From: Tunturiibacter empetritectus
GTDB taxonomy: Bacteria > Acidobacteriota > Terriglobia > Terriglobales > Acidobacteriaceae
Length of the DNA: 64,000 nt
Assembly: GCF_014201375.1 (NCBI RefSeq)
Contig: NZ_JACHDZ010000001.1
Location: forward strand, 372,001-436,000
Direction: 5' to 3'
Shown here: positions 1 through 9,029 of the stretch, piece after piece
Position numbering within the stretch: position 1 is the stretch's first letter
How the letters are laid out: each line of letters opens with the position of its first letter
Program-made: the position numbers and the translations under genes
Notes under the pieces: generated by a model
Database searches by the model: none
Seen by the model: only the letters and a program-made list of their open reading frames with translations
Told to the model about the DNA's origin: nothing

Positions 1-549
1 GGCGATCCGCACTCTCCCCGCGATGGCAAATGGTGGTCGCACATGGGCTGGATTCTGCGCGGCTCTCTTCACAGCGAGACCACCACGCTCGCTCGCTATG
101 TCCCCGATCTGGAACGCGATCGCTTCTACCGCTGGCTGGCCGTATGGCATTGGATCCCGATCACCTTTACAGGCATTGCTTTACTCATAGGGGGCACTGC
201 ACTCGGCGGATGGAAGCTGGGCCTCTCCTGGCTGCTGTGGGGAACATTTCTTCGCATCACCATTGGCTTTCACACCACCTGGCTGGTCAACTCGGCGACG
301 CATCTGTGGGGCTCTCGCCGCTTCCAAACCCGCGACGACTCAACCAACAACTGGTGGGTCGCCCTGTTGACCGGCGGAGAAGGCTGGCACAACAACCACC
401 ATGCGCACCCTGTGTCTGCCAGCCACGGCATGGCCTGGTGGGAGCTGGACTTCAACTACTGGGGCATCAAACTATTGGAAGTGCTCGGCCTTGCGAAGAA
501 CGTAAAAGTGACGCATCTCGCGCATCCAGATCGAGTCAACGAACTTTAA
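1..549 (+). CDS. Fatty acid desaturase, C-terminal part (cut by window edge)
   Basis: The reading frame is open from base 1 and begins GDPHSPRDGKWWSHMGW, typical of the middle of acyl-CoA/acyl-lipid delta-9 desaturases, so the true start lies upstream of the window. Two hydrophobic stretches follow, then the third histidine box GEGWHNNHHAHP, which ligates the di-iron centre in this membrane family. The earlier histidine boxes are outside the window. The enzyme would introduce a double bond into acyl chains at the cytoplasmic membrane. The family call is firm; the exact regioselectivity is not visible. A strong hairpin 28 bases after the stop separates it from the convergent gene. Confidence 0.9.
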   Translation, partial: GDPHSPRDGKWWSHMGWILRGSLHSETTTLARYVPDLERDRFYRWLAVWHWIPITFTGIALLIGGTALGGWKLGLSWLLWGTFLRITIGFHTTWLVNSATHLWGSRRFQTRDDSTNNWWVALLTGGEGWHNNHHAHPVSASHGMAWWELDFNYWGIKLLEVLGLAKNVKVTHLAHPDRVNEL

Positions 550-576
550 ACCTCAAACGGCATCATCTCAACCGGC

Positions 577-615
577 GGGAACGGGTGCTCTAGTAGGTTC
601 GTGAGCACCGTTCCC
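577..615. terminator. Hairpin between convergent genes
   Basis: GGGAACGGGTGCTC pairs with GAGCACCGTTCCC across a 12-base loop, with one bulged G. It lies between the stop of the desaturase and the stop of the small minus-strand gene. There is no long T run, so it may work as a bidirectional transcript end or stabilising stem. Inference from structure only. Confidence 0.5.
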
Positions 616-645
616 GTATTGCATCGTCGACTGACTATTTACTGC

Positions 646-984
646 TCACGCCGGGTTTCCCAACGTCCCGGTATCCACGTATATTGTCCCCGGAGCTGAT
701 GTCAGACGAGGCTGTTCTACTCCGGCAGGCGTCCAGCTGAAGGTGTAGGTTTTACCGGCAGCATATGGGTTAGGCTCGGTTCCATCCGGATAATTCGTCG
801 TGTTCGGCCATGTTTCATTCTGTTTCAGAGACTTGTTATGAGGAAGATGAGGGCAGAAATACTTCGCATAGGTGCTGGCGAAGACACCCGCGACCTCAGC
901 GACAAACTGAAGGGTGTCTGTAGCTCCCACGTTGACTTCAATTGGGTCGGTTGAATCTGTAAGGGGGACAACAACGATCGACAA
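646..984 (-). CDS. Small conserved-looking protein of unknown function, TTG start
   Basis: 112 residues beginning SIVVVPLTDSTDPIEV. The start is TTG, preceded by AGGAG seven bases upstream, which makes it convincing. There is no signal peptide or membrane segment. The protein contains two cysteines or fewer and a Thr/Pro-rich C-terminal half suggestive of a small beta-rich fold. It lies 42 bases downstream of the Ser/Thr kinase gene on the same strand, so it is probably co-transcribed with it and could be a partner or substrate, but no function can be assigned from the sequence. Confidence 0.65.
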   Translation of the reverse strand: MSIVVVPLTDSTDPIEVNVGATDTLQFVAEVAGVFASTYAKYFCPHLPHNKSLKQNETWPNTTNYPDGTEPNPYAAGKTYTFSWTPAGVEQPRLTSAPGTIYVDTGTLGNPA

Positions 985-1026
985 GGTGATTCTCCTTTTG
1001 TTTCGTTGGCATTTACCGGGTTAGAG

Positions 1027-3672
1027 TTAAGGGTTGCTGCGATGAAATTCGGGGTCACTCATGACTCCCCGCATATCTGGATCATCTTCGAGTTGACTCA
1101 AAGGATAGCCTTTATGCAGAGCCATCTCAAGATAGCGCAGCGCCTGCTTGCGATCACCGCACATCTCATATACCCCTGCGACGTTGACGAGGAGGCTTGA
1201 GTCATCCGGCGAGAGTGCTATTGCAGTCTGGGCATGCTCCAGCGCCTTCTCACGCATCCCGCTCTTGGCCTGCATCACCGCCAACAGTGAGTGCGCTTGT
1301 GCATCTTGAGGCTTCAGTCTGATATTTTGCTCGAGCAACGGTATGATCCGCTCCCGCACTGTCTTTGCTTTTGAGCTGTCACCAAGCCGTTCATCAGCGA
1401 TGAGCAAGTTATTCCAAACCATATAGTCGTTTTCGTTTATTTGCAGAGCTTTCTCATTCACCTCTGCTGACTCCTTATATCTTTTCTGCGAAAGATAAAG
1501 GCTCGCCAGATTTGCATATGCCTGGTAACTTGGCTCCAGTTCGATCGATCTCTTCAGCGCCTGCTCTGCAGCGGGAAGTGCCGTAGCGTCGCCCGAATCG
1601 ATATAGACTGCGCCCAGATTGAGATAGACCTCCGCATTGTCTGGTGTCATCTCAAGCGCTCTCTGCAACGCCTTGATCGCCTCTGGATACTTACCTAGGC
1701 GATCATAGAAATGGCCGATCAGGTTATAACTCTCCCAATCGTCCGGCTTCAGCGCGACTGCCTTTTTGTAAGCAGCCTCTGCGTCGGGGATGCGGCCGGA
1801 TCGCTCATAGGCGCGTGCCAGCCCCCGCACCGCCAGCGCGTTTCGCGGATCGAGTGTGAGAGCGTGTTGAAACTCCTGCAGCGCAAGCTCGCGCTTCCCA
1901 CTCACGTCGTGGATTCGTCCCAGGGTGACGTAGGCCGCAGGCAAACTGCCGTCGAGCTGGATCGCCCTCTCCAGGTTTCCCTGGGCTTCGTCCAGCCAAT
2001 ATTGATTTTTGTCCAGTTGATATTTGATTCGATACGCCTCCCCAAGCTGACCGTAGCCAAGCGCAAACTTCGGATCGGTCTTGATCGACTCATTCAGCAG
2101 GTTAATCGCCTTATCCATGTTTCCCGCTTTGTCGTAACGCTGCATGTAGCCCAGCGCAGTCAGGTAGTTCTCATACGCCGCAGGTACAACGGATCCGCCG
2201 GTGTTGTGCAGCATCTCCGCGGACACGGGCAGGTCCATCAGATGCGCCAGTCGAGATACTGCTTCATCCTGCAGCGCAGAGAGGTCCCCAGCCTGATCCA
2301 CCACATCGACCGAGCCAATTAGGCGAAGATTCTCCGTACTGATCAGATTAAGGTTCAGGTTGATCGCTGTTCCATCGCGCCGAATGCTTCCGTTGATTAC
2401 CAGATTTGCGCCAAGTGTCTTGAGCGCAGTGGCGGGGTCCGTCACCTTGAGACGCCGGATCTCGCTCGCCGGAATCACCCACAGCGCCTTGTTGCCAACA
2501 TCGAGATTGGAGAGCTTCCCCGACAGCGTATCCACGAGGCCCTCGCTCAGAGCCTCGTTCTCCGGATTATTTCCAATGTTGGTAAAAGGAAGAACTGCGA
2601 TATGCTCTTCGCCCACTCTTATGCGGGAGCCAAACAGTTGTTCGCGAACCCGAGGAAAGAGAAACAGTGCGGCCAGGAGAACAAGCCCAGCGAGGCCGAG
2701 GCCCAGTGGCAGCCACTTGTTTCGAGGCTTCTGTGGTCTGGACCAGGTAGAGACGGAAGCCTGCTCGACATACTTGCGAATATCGTGGGAGCGATGCGTG
2801 GTCTTTCTGTCAGTCGCTTCTCTTCGGTTGGTGGAATCGTTCGCAAGCTCTGCTCGTGCGGCCCGTAGATCCGCCAGCATATCGGAGCAATGCTGGTATC
2901 GCTTCTCGGCGTCCTTCGAGAGGGCGCGATAGATGATCCCCTGCAGCGCGATGGGCAAACCATCCAGCGACTGCGGCGGCTCATTGAGGATCGCAACCAG
3001 AATCGCCGGAATCGCTCCGCGCTCAAAGGGATTTCGCCCCGTCAGCATTTCCGCCAGAACCACTCCAAGGGACCATATATCTGTTCGCTGATCGGTTCGA
3101 TGACCCAGCGCCTGCTCCGGCGAGACGTACTTGATCGATCCCACGATGCCGCTCGCGGTCGCCGTCTCGGCGCTGATCAGACGAGCCAATCCAAAGTCGA
3201 CAATCTTGACAGACCCCGCGTTGGTCAGCATCACGTTCGACGGCTTGATGTCGCGATGCACAATCTGATGCGCGTGGGCTTCGCACAGCCCGAGCGCGAT
3301 CTGAATCGCAACATCGACGGTCTCTACTGTGCTCAGCGGACCTTTGGCAATCCTTTGAGCGAGAGACAGACCGTCATAGAAGCCCATGACAATAAACGCG
3401 CGGCCATCTGCCGTCTCTTCGATCCCGTGGATGACGCCGATGTTCGGATGGTCCAGCGACGAAGCCATTCGAGCTTCGAGGACAAAGTACTCTCTCTCCC
3501 GAACGTCAGCGTTCAATAGGCTGGGGAGAAACTTGAGCGCAACCTGCCTCTCGAGCCTGGTGTCCCAGGCACGATAGACCACACCCATTCCACCGGCACC
3601 GGCGATGCCCAGAATCTCGTAGTTATTCCCAACCAGTTCTCCCACCGGGAGAGCGTTAGTAACCTCTGCCAT
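1027..3672 (-). CDS. Membrane Ser/Thr protein kinase with TolB-like and TPR domains
   Basis: 881 residues. A Hanks-type kinase domain occupies about residues 18-278. It has a Gly-rich loop GAGGMGVVY (25-33), the ATP lysine K47, the catalytic loop HRDIKPSN (139-146) and DFG (159-161), so it looks active. One membrane helix follows at about 321-340. A segment starting EHIAVLPFTN (about 356) resembles the TolB-N/FlgO-like region found in many Acidobacteriota adenylate cyclase and kinase proteins. The last ~370 residues are consecutive TPRs (about 510 onward). The predicted topology is cytoplasmic kinase with the TPR sensor or scaffold on the other side of the membrane. The small gene at 646-984 follows on the same strand. 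The substrate is unknown. Confidence 0.93.
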   Translation of the reverse strand: MAEVTNALPVGELVGNNYEILGIAGAGGMGVVYRAWDTRLERQVALKFLPSLLNADVREREYFVLEARMASSLDHPNIGVIHGIEETADGRAFIVMGFYDGLSLAQRIAKGPLSTVETVDVAIQIALGLCEAHAHQIVHRDIKPSNVMLTNAGSVKIVDFGLARLISAETATASGIVGSIKYVSPEQALGHRTDQRTDIWSLGVVLAEMLTGRNPFERGAIPAILVAILNEPPQSLDGLPIALQGIIYRALSKDAEKRYQHCSDMLADLRAARAELANDSTNRREATDRKTTHRSHDIRKYVEQASVSTWSRPQKPRNKWLPLGLGLAGLVLLAALFLFPRVREQLFGSRIRVGEEHIAVLPFTNIGNNPENEALSEGLVDTLSGKLSNLDVGNKALWVIPASEIRRLKVTDPATALKTLGANLVINGSIRRDGTAINLNLNLISTENLRLIGSVDVVDQAGDLSALQDEAVSRLAHLMDLPVSAEMLHNTGGSVVPAAYENYLTALGYMQRYDKAGNMDKAINLLNESIKTDPKFALGYGQLGEAYRIKYQLDKNQYWLDEAQGNLERAIQLDGSLPAAYVTLGRIHDVSGKRELALQEFQHALTLDPRNALAVRGLARAYERSGRIPDAEAAYKKAVALKPDDWESYNLIGHFYDRLGKYPEAIKALQRALEMTPDNAEVYLNLGAVYIDSGDATALPAAEQALKRSIELEPSYQAYANLASLYLSQKRYKESAEVNEKALQINENDYMVWNNLLIADERLGDSSKAKTVRERIIPLLEQNIRLKPQDAQAHSLLAVMQAKSGMREKALEHAQTAIALSPDDSSLLVNVAGVYEMCGDRKQALRYLEMALHKGYPLSQLEDDPDMRGVMSDPEFHRSNP

Positions 3673-3873
3673 TTAAATTCGCTCATGCTCAGAAATAGGA
3701 GGCAGTTATTCAGGCTCGAAACCCTCATAGGGTATCACTCAGGATCACGTGAGCTGCAATGGGGCCTGCCCTTGACTGTCTCTTTACAGACAGCCGCATT
3801 CCAAAATGGGCAGCGGCCGATCATCAAAAGTAAATCTTTGCGGCAAGCTCGATCTGACGTGAAGGTCGCTCTG

Positions 3874-5115
3874 CTACACCCACAGCAAGGGCTGGCGAAC
3901 CGGATAGTTGCGAATGATCTCCCGATCGGTCGGATCCGGATCTTCGGTCTTCCAAAGCGAGACATACTCCGGCTTTTCGCAAGCGAGTCCTGAAAACAAC
4001 AGACCCGGAGAGCGCACAGGCAGTGAGTCAAAGTGCTCCACGTCCTTCGGGTACGGCCACGTGCTCTTATCCTTCAAGTAGGGATAGAGAAACTCCGCTG
4101 CCCTGCAGAGCCCGCGCCCATCGGCGAGCTTGAAGGTCGGCAGATCCTGTCCGGCGCCCTTGAGCGACTGGCAGAGACAGGCCATCACGTCGAAGTTGAA
4201 GATGGAGTAGTTGTAAGGTTTGGTTCGCGCCAACTCCTTAGGAAAGGAGCCATCCGCGCCCAGCTGATTCGGAAGAAGAATATCCGTGTACTGCCGGTGC
4301 ACCTGGCTGCGCGTCTCTCCATCTCCGATCAGCCGCGCGAACTCCGCCGCCAGCAGTGCCCAGCACATCGCGTGATTGTTCAGGGCATCGCGCTCCTTCT
4401 GCCCCTTGTCGCTGGTCTTCATCCATTGGAGATAGTCGCGGAACCAACCCATGAGAGCCGTCATCTCTTCCTTGTGAAGAAACCTGGCCGCAACCAGACC
4501 AGCTGCCCGTGCCACCTCGACCAGATGAAGCGTATCGATGATTCCGTACGAGCGGCCGGTCGAGACCCCATGGACCCCCTGCGAGAACTCCAGGTTTGGA
4601 TTCATCCGCGTCTCAGGCGAGATAAACCACGCCCGCAGATGGTTGCAGGCGCTCTCGCCATAGCGGCGCTGTCCCGTCAACAGCCATGCCGAGGTCAGCG
4701 CCGGCATCTGGATCGAAAGTGCAATCATCGCCTTCCTGTGCTCGTTGAAGTTGTAGGGATTGCTCTGGCCGTCCCGGTTGATGTACGGGCCATTCGGATC
4801 TTTGGGGTTCGGCCAGAAGTAGTCCGCCTGGGAGAAAAAGTCATGAACACCCCCTGGGCTGCGATCGGAGCGGAACGAGGTGATCGTAACCGGCTTCTGC
4901 GTCAGATAAAGTGCTCCTGCCTTCAGGATCCGCGCGCGGTCGGTCTCGGCAACGAGTCGATAGGCATCACTCTTCGTCGGCCCCGCAGCAAGCCCGCGTA
5001 AGAACCCTCCCGACGAAAGAGGGCTGAGTGCGATAGCTTTGCAAAACCGGCGCCGGTCGATCCCTGAGGGGGAAATCGAGGAAGGGGAAATCGAGGGGGG
5101 ATTCGTCTTTCTCAC
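3874..5115 (-). CDS. Tat-exported alginate lyase family protein
   Basis: 413 residues from a GTG start chosen because AGGAG lies five bases upstream; the frame stays open further upstream without a comparable ribosome site. A Tat motif DRRRFCK occurs at about residues 20-26, followed by a hydrophobic stretch. The body matches the alginate lyase family (PL5 type, alpha/alpha toroid). It has the ERDALNNHAMCWALL segment with the Asn-His pair and ELARTKPYNYS with the Arg and Tyr expected for beta-elimination in this fold. It would cleave an uronate-containing polysaccharide in the periplasm; the true substrate cannot be read from sequence. A short duplicated run codes ISPSSISPS near the N-terminus. 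Confidence 0.85.
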   Translation of the reverse strand: MRKTNPPSISPSSISPSGIDRRRFCKAIALSPLSSGGFLRGLAAGPTKSDAYRLVAETDRARILKAGALYLTQKPVTITSFRSDRSPGGVHDFFSQADYFWPNPKDPNGPYINRDGQSNPYNFNEHRKAMIALSIQMPALTSAWLLTGQRRYGESACNHLRAWFISPETRMNPNLEFSQGVHGVSTGRSYGIIDTLHLVEVARAAGLVAARFLHKEEMTALMGWFRDYLQWMKTSDKGQKERDALNNHAMCWALLAAEFARLIGDGETRSQVHRQYTDILLPNQLGADGSFPKELARTKPYNYSIFNFDVMACLCQSLKGAGQDLPTFKLADGRGLCRAAEFLYPYLKDKSTWPYPKDVEHFDSLPVRSPGLLFSGLACEKPEYVSLWKTEDPDPTDREIIRNYPVRQPLLWV

Positions 5116-5332
5116 TTCATCTCCTGGTGGTAGATCAGGCAGGGCCTCACTCCTCGTTTGAAAGCATTCTTGGCAAGTAACTAACCGTTTGCTACATCGT
5201 GGAGTCGCTCTGAGTCGCAAAAAGATTATAGTTCGCACTTGGGACAAACCTTACAGATACCGTTCTCCCCCTCCTCCTCCATCAGCGATACACTAATAGT
5301 TGCATCCATTTGAGGACGCTGGAGACTCAGTC

Positions 5333-6133
5333 TTGCCCGAAACCATCACCACCGAAGCCACCACCCCCGACGTCGCACAGCAGGAGCAGGCCGAAACTCC
5401 GCTTGAGTCCCTCGCCTCCATCTGCACCGTCCTCGCCATCGGTCTCTTCGTGATGACCTTCATCTTCCAGAACTTCGAGATCCCCTCCGCCTCCATGGTG
5501 CAGACCCTGCTCATAGGCGACCACGTCCTGGTAGACCGCATCTCCCTCGCCCCACCCGCAAAGTGGGCGCCCTTCACCTTCTATCGCGACGTCCGCCGCG
5601 GCGACATCATCGTCTTCTTCAAGCCCGGCGAGCCTGACCTCTTCCTCGTCAAGCGCACCATCGGCATCCCCGGCGACCGCATCCACCTCCGCAACGGAGT
5701 CGTTTACCTCAACGGCGTCGCGCAGAACGAGCCCTACGCCGGCATGCCCACCTCCGACGGCGACCTCCAGCACGCCTTCGATCCCTACCGCGACGACTTT
5801 CCAGCCGTCCCGCCGGACAACTACGGCAACGTCACCGCCAGCTGGGCCTACGAGCTTCCCAGCCACATTCAGGATGGCGACCTCGTCGTTCCTCCCGGCA
5901 AGGTCTTCGCCATGGGCGACAACCGCACCGAAAGCCTCGACGGCCGCTACTGGGGCTTCGTCCCGCGCGAAAACATCGTAGGCCGCCCCCTCTTCGTCTA
6001 TTGGTCGTTCCAAACTCCCGCCGACCAGATCAACAAGCAGAGCATCGGCGAGCGCCTCGGATTCATGGGCCACATCCTCGTCCACATCTTCGACGAGACA
6101 CGCTGGAAGCGCACGCTTCATCTCATTAAATAG
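5333..6133 (+). CDS. lepB: Signal peptidase I
   Basis: 266 residues from a TTG start with GGAG eight bases upstream. A longer frame from TTG at 5300 lacks a ribosome site. One N-terminal membrane helix lies at about 26-46. Box B PSASM carries the nucleophile serine (S54), box D LVKRTIGIPGD carries the general-base lysine (K107), and box E MGDNRTESLDGRYWG is present. It cleaves signal peptides of exported proteins at the outer face of the inner membrane. An insert between boxes D and E (residues about 125-175) is longer than in minimal enzymes, as often seen in Acidobacteriota. It is followed by the AsmA-like gene 44 bases downstream. Third codon positions are very C-rich. Confidence 0.96.
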   Translation: MPETITTEATTPDVAQQEQAETPLESLASICTVLAIGLFVMTFIFQNFEIPSASMVQTLLIGDHVLVDRISLAPPAKWAPFTFYRDVRRGDIIVFFKPGEPDLFLVKRTIGIPGDRIHLRNGVVYLNGVAQNEPYAGMPTSDGDLQHAFDPYRDDFPAVPPDNYGNVTASWAYELPSHIQDGDLVVPPGKVFAMGDNRTESLDGRYWGFVPRENIVGRPLFVYWSFQTPADQINKQSIGERLGFMGHILVHIFDETRWKRTLHLIK

Positions 6134-6177
6134 AGGTCACTCCCGCGCGTCCTAACCACCGCGCCGGACCATCGTTC

Positions 6178-7902
6178 ATGCACGAAGCCGACCCCACCTA
6201 CGAGCCCTCCGTGTATCCCAGCGAAGCCGCCCCCAGCGACGCCGCGGACGCAGACACCGCTCCGTCCCTCAGCACGCACACGCTGCGTCGCCTCCTCTAC
6301 CTGGCCTTCGCGGTTCTTGCCGTCATGCTGCTCGTTCTGCTGCCTCCTTACATCAGCGTCAACCGCTATCAGCGCCGCATCGCCACCAGCATCGGCGACA
6401 GCCTCGGCCGCCCTGTCCACCTCGACAAGGTCTCCCTCAACCTCCTCCCCCTCCCCGGCTTTACGCTCGAAAACTTCGTCGTCGAAGAAGACCCAGCCTT
6501 CGGCTCCGAGCCGGTCATCCGCGCCAACTCCGTCCGCGCCACCCTCCGCCTCAGCTCCCTATGGAGCCGCCGCGTCGAGTTCTCCACCATCAGCTTCACC
6601 GAACCCAGCGTCAACCTCGTCCACACCTCGGACGGCAAGTGGAACCTCGAGAGCATCCTCCTCCACGCCGCCCACATCTCCGCCGCGCCCACCGCGCAGA
6701 GGCAAGCCGGCCCCGCCCCCCGCTTCCCCTACATCGAAGCCACCGGCGCCCGCCTCAACCTCAAACTCGACCGCGAAAAGTCCCCCATCTCCCTCACCGA
6801 CGCCGACTTCGCCCTCTGGCTCCCCGACCCCCAGCAGTGGCATCTCCGCCTCTCCGCCCATCCCGCCCGCACCGACACCGACGTCTCCGACACCGGCGTC
6901 TTCGAGCTCGAAGGAACCCTCAGCCGCGCCCCCTCCCTCGGCCAGGTCCCCATCAACCTGCGCGGCACCTGGCGCAACGCTCCACTCGGCGCAGCCAGCC
7001 GCTTCCTCCTCGGCCGCGACGCCGGTCTGCGTGGCGAGATGACCCTCACCGCCAACGCCCAGGGCACCATCGACAACAGCAAAGTGCAAGCCCGCCTCCT
7101 CCTCACCGACACCCGCCGCGCAGACTTCGTGCCCGCCCAGCCCATGGACATCGATCTCCAATGCCTCGGCTCCGCCACCGGCGACTTCCACTCCTTCGAG
7201 GACTTGCGCTGTAGCTGGCCGCCCGCCGGTTCCTCCGACGCTCCCATCCTTGCCCTCACCGGCACCGTTCCGGATCTCCGCAACCCCAAGTCGGCAGAAC
7301 TGCAACTCGGCACCCCCGGTCTCCCCGCCGCGACCCTCCTCGAGTGGCTCCGCGTAGCCAGCAATCGTATCCCCACCGACATCTCCGCCGCCGGCGCCCT
7401 CACCGGCAATCTCTCCTACGCGCCCAGCCCCACCGGCACCCTCCCCTGGCACGGAGATCTGGTCGTAGCCAACGCCAGCCTCATCGACCCACACGCGGGC
7501 ACCACCTCCCTGGTCACCGGCGACGTCGCCCTTCACTCCACCACGGCGCCCTCACCCAAAGCAGCACAAAGCAAACATCGCAAACCCGCTCCGCCCACAG
7601 CCGACGGCTTTCAACTGGATCCTGTCTCCTTGGCCCTCGGCGGCAAGGATCCCGCAACCCTCGAAGGCCACCTCGACGCCGCAGGCTGCACCTTTCATCT
7701 CACCGGCATGGCCTCCACCGCACGCCTGCTCACTCTGGCAACCGCGCTCCCGCAGCTAGGCGACGGCCTTGTCGAGGTACTGCCCACCAACCGCGCCACC
7801 GGACCCTACCGCATCGACCTCACCGCCACCCGCCCCTGGGGCCAACCCCAAACCTGGACCGACACCTCACCCCACACTCCAGCTCCCCGGCCTCATCGCT
7901 AG
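6178..7902 (+). CDS. AsmA family membrane-anchored protein
   Basis: 574 residues. A cytoplasmic tail rich in Ala/Pro/Ser (1-40) precedes one membrane helix (LLYLAFAVLAVMLLVLLP). This leads into the AsmA signature region YISVNRYQRRIATSIGDSLG followed by RPVHLDKVSLNLLPLPGF. AsmA/TamB-like proteins are long periplasmic beta-strand bridges linked to outer-membrane biogenesis and phospholipid transport. Most of the protein is low-complexity Pro/Ala/Thr with C-ending codons. It lies 44 bases after lepB and is likely co-transcribed. The C-terminus is short compared with large AsmA proteins and ends in a Pro/His-rich tail, so a late frameshift is possible but not demonstrable here. Confidence 0.82.
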   Translation: MHEADPTYEPSVYPSEAAPSDAADADTAPSLSTHTLRRLLYLAFAVLAVMLLVLLPPYISVNRYQRRIATSIGDSLGRPVHLDKVSLNLLPLPGFTLENFVVEEDPAFGSEPVIRANSVRATLRLSSLWSRRVEFSTISFTEPSVNLVHTSDGKWNLESILLHAAHISAAPTAQRQAGPAPRFPYIEATGARLNLKLDREKSPISLTDADFALWLPDPQQWHLRLSAHPARTDTDVSDTGVFELEGTLSRAPSLGQVPINLRGTWRNAPLGAASRFLLGRDAGLRGEMTLTANAQGTIDNSKVQARLLLTDTRRADFVPAQPMDIDLQCLGSATGDFHSFEDLRCSWPPAGSSDAPILALTGTVPDLRNPKSAELQLGTPGLPAATLLEWLRVASNRIPTDISAAGALTGNLSYAPSPTGTLPWHGDLVVANASLIDPHAGTTSLVTGDVALHSTTAPSPKAAQSKHRKPAPPTADGFQLDPVSLALGGKDPATLEGHLDAAGCTFHLTGMASTARLLTLATALPQLGDGLVEVLPTNRATGPYRIDLTATRPWGQPQTWTDTSPHTPAPRPHR

Positions 7903-8101
7903 CTTTTTCCCATTGCACGCGCACTTGCTCTTACATCTCCCACCCGACACAACCCAAAACGTGGCTGAAAAAGTCTGTTGAGCGAAGCCCGCGTTAAATG
8001 AAAAGTCGAGCTCGCGAAGTGGAAGTTGTTTTGAGATGCCTGCATTGAATCCCAGGATCGAAGTTGCCGATATCCGTTTTGCGGGAACGGGATGAGCATC
8101 G

Positions 8102-8515
8102 TCATTTTGCATAATTGGAGTACTCAACAGCGCCGCTTGGAAATCTTAGCTCCCAGATCTCATATCCCGTGACATTTAGGATTTGTAGCTTCGTGCTGCC
8201 TGTGAACGTGAAAACCAGATCGCCCGTTTCCTGATCATGTAAGGCATCCATCACGGTCTTACCAGACAACCTGTTTCGAAGTTCTTCCACGGCATCAATT
8301 GTTGCCGGTAGGCCATATTTCTGCTGATGATCGAAACTGCTGTAGCTGGCCGCACCATTCTCGATTAGTCGCCAGTATTCCGTTTGCAGCCTCGTTCCAT
8401 TGATAAACAAGAGAGATACTGACGCTTGTCCGGGTTGCGGGAAGCCGTTTCCGGGTGATACCACCACGGATGACTTCACTAGCTCGGAAAGAGCGGCTTG
8501 AAGACTTGCAGGCAT
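8102..8515 (-). CDS. Small cytoplasmic protein of unknown function
   Basis: 137 residues, with no signal peptide or membrane segment. The central part FINGTRLQTEYWRLIENG and the C-terminal part LVFTFTGSTKLQILNVTGYE look like a compact alpha/beta fold, reminiscent of small immunity-like or DUF families that carry a C-terminal beta-hairpin. I do not recognise the family with certainty. The ribosome site is weak (GAGG twelve bases upstream). It stands alone between the AsmA-like gene and the inverted non-coding element, with no partner toxin nearby, so an immunity role is only a guess. Confidence 0.7.
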   Translation of the reverse strand: MPASLQAALSELVKSSVVVSPGNGFPQPGQASVSLLFINGTRLQTEYWRLIENGAASYSSFDHQQKYGLPATIDAVEELRNRLSGKTVMDALHDQETGDLVFTFTGSTKLQILNVTGYEIWELRFPSGAVEYSNYAK

Positions 8516-8596
8516 GGGCTAACTTTACCTCACCCGATACAGAAGGACAGACTTCCTCCCGCAAAGTCCGGTCAACTTACATCTGTTTTGCTTAAG

Positions 8597-8642
8597 GGCA
8601 CGACTGGTAGCCCAAGGCTTTAGCCTTGGGTCTCCGTGCCGC
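8597..8642. repeat. REP-like hairpin
   Basis: CCCAAGGC-TTTA-GCCTTGGG (8611-8630) is a perfect 8-bp stem. It sits inside an outer GGCACG/CGTGCC pair, giving an interrupted long hairpin of the kind seen in REP elements. It lies at the distal end of copy A. Copy B has a shorter analogous GGGCTGAAGCCC stem near 14740. Confidence 0.55.
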
Positions 8643-8850
8643 AAGAGCCAACCCACGCAAGCGGTACCTCTCTGCCGAAGGCTGGAGCAAAGCCCGCAGG
8701 GCGAAGTGACAAAATATTTGCCGTTGCCCTTGTTGTTGCCTGTTCTCCTCAACCTGTCAAGCCCCAAAACCCCATAACCCAACCCCACGCAACAAGATAG
8801 GCGTGGCGTATCAGTTACCCGCCACCAGCTATACTGGAAGCAGCAAAGAA

Positions 8851-8877
8851 AAAACCCCGGCAAAGCGTCGGGGTTTT
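8851..8877 (-). terminator. Rho-independent terminator for the rlmB-peptidase operon
   Basis: AAAACCCCG and CGGGGTTTT form a 9-bp stem around a 9-base loop. On the minus strand the 3' arm is followed by a T run (GGGGTTTTTTCTTT), as expected for a transcript from the peptidase gene ending at 9030. The plus-strand T run is shorter. Confidence 0.8.
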
Positions 8878-9029
8878 CGTCTTTAAACCCATAAACCATT
8901 TGTTTTGAAGAATCTGCAGGTAACCTTTTTAGAATGACGTATTTGAAGACACAGACACCGCGTAAACCATTTAAAACAAATGACTTACACGCCGGTAATA
9001 AGGGGGGGGGCCCTCCTCAGAAAGGAGAA

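Larger units (their letters stand above)
8590..9026 (-). repeat. Non-coding dispersed element, copy A (inverse of copy B)
   Basis: Read on the minus strand this stretch aligns along its length with 14347-14790 read on the plus strand. The shared blocks, in the same order, are: a run of nine C followed by ATTACCGGC; TTTGTTTTAA then TGGTTTACG; a CATTCTAAA block; TGCAGA; an AATACGCCA/GATACGCCA block; CTTGACAGGTTGAGGAG followed by AACAGGCAACAACAA and GGCAACGGCAA; and GCTCCAGCCTTCG with CAGAGAGGT. Both copies begin directly after the stop codon of the neighbouring gene. There is no credible coding frame. Copy A also carries a rho-independent terminator and a REP-like hairpin. This accounts for the 514-base gap 8516-9029. 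Confidence 0.8.

Noticed and set aside
5060..5100. Duplicated GGGGAAATCGAGGAA unit as possible insertion signature
   Set aside because: It codes ISPSSISPS within the alginate lyase frame; a minor in-frame duplication.
8525..8899. Minus-strand frame of 124 codons in the non-coding element
   Set aside because: Cys/Trp/Arg-rich, contains terminator and hairpin, no protein-like composition.
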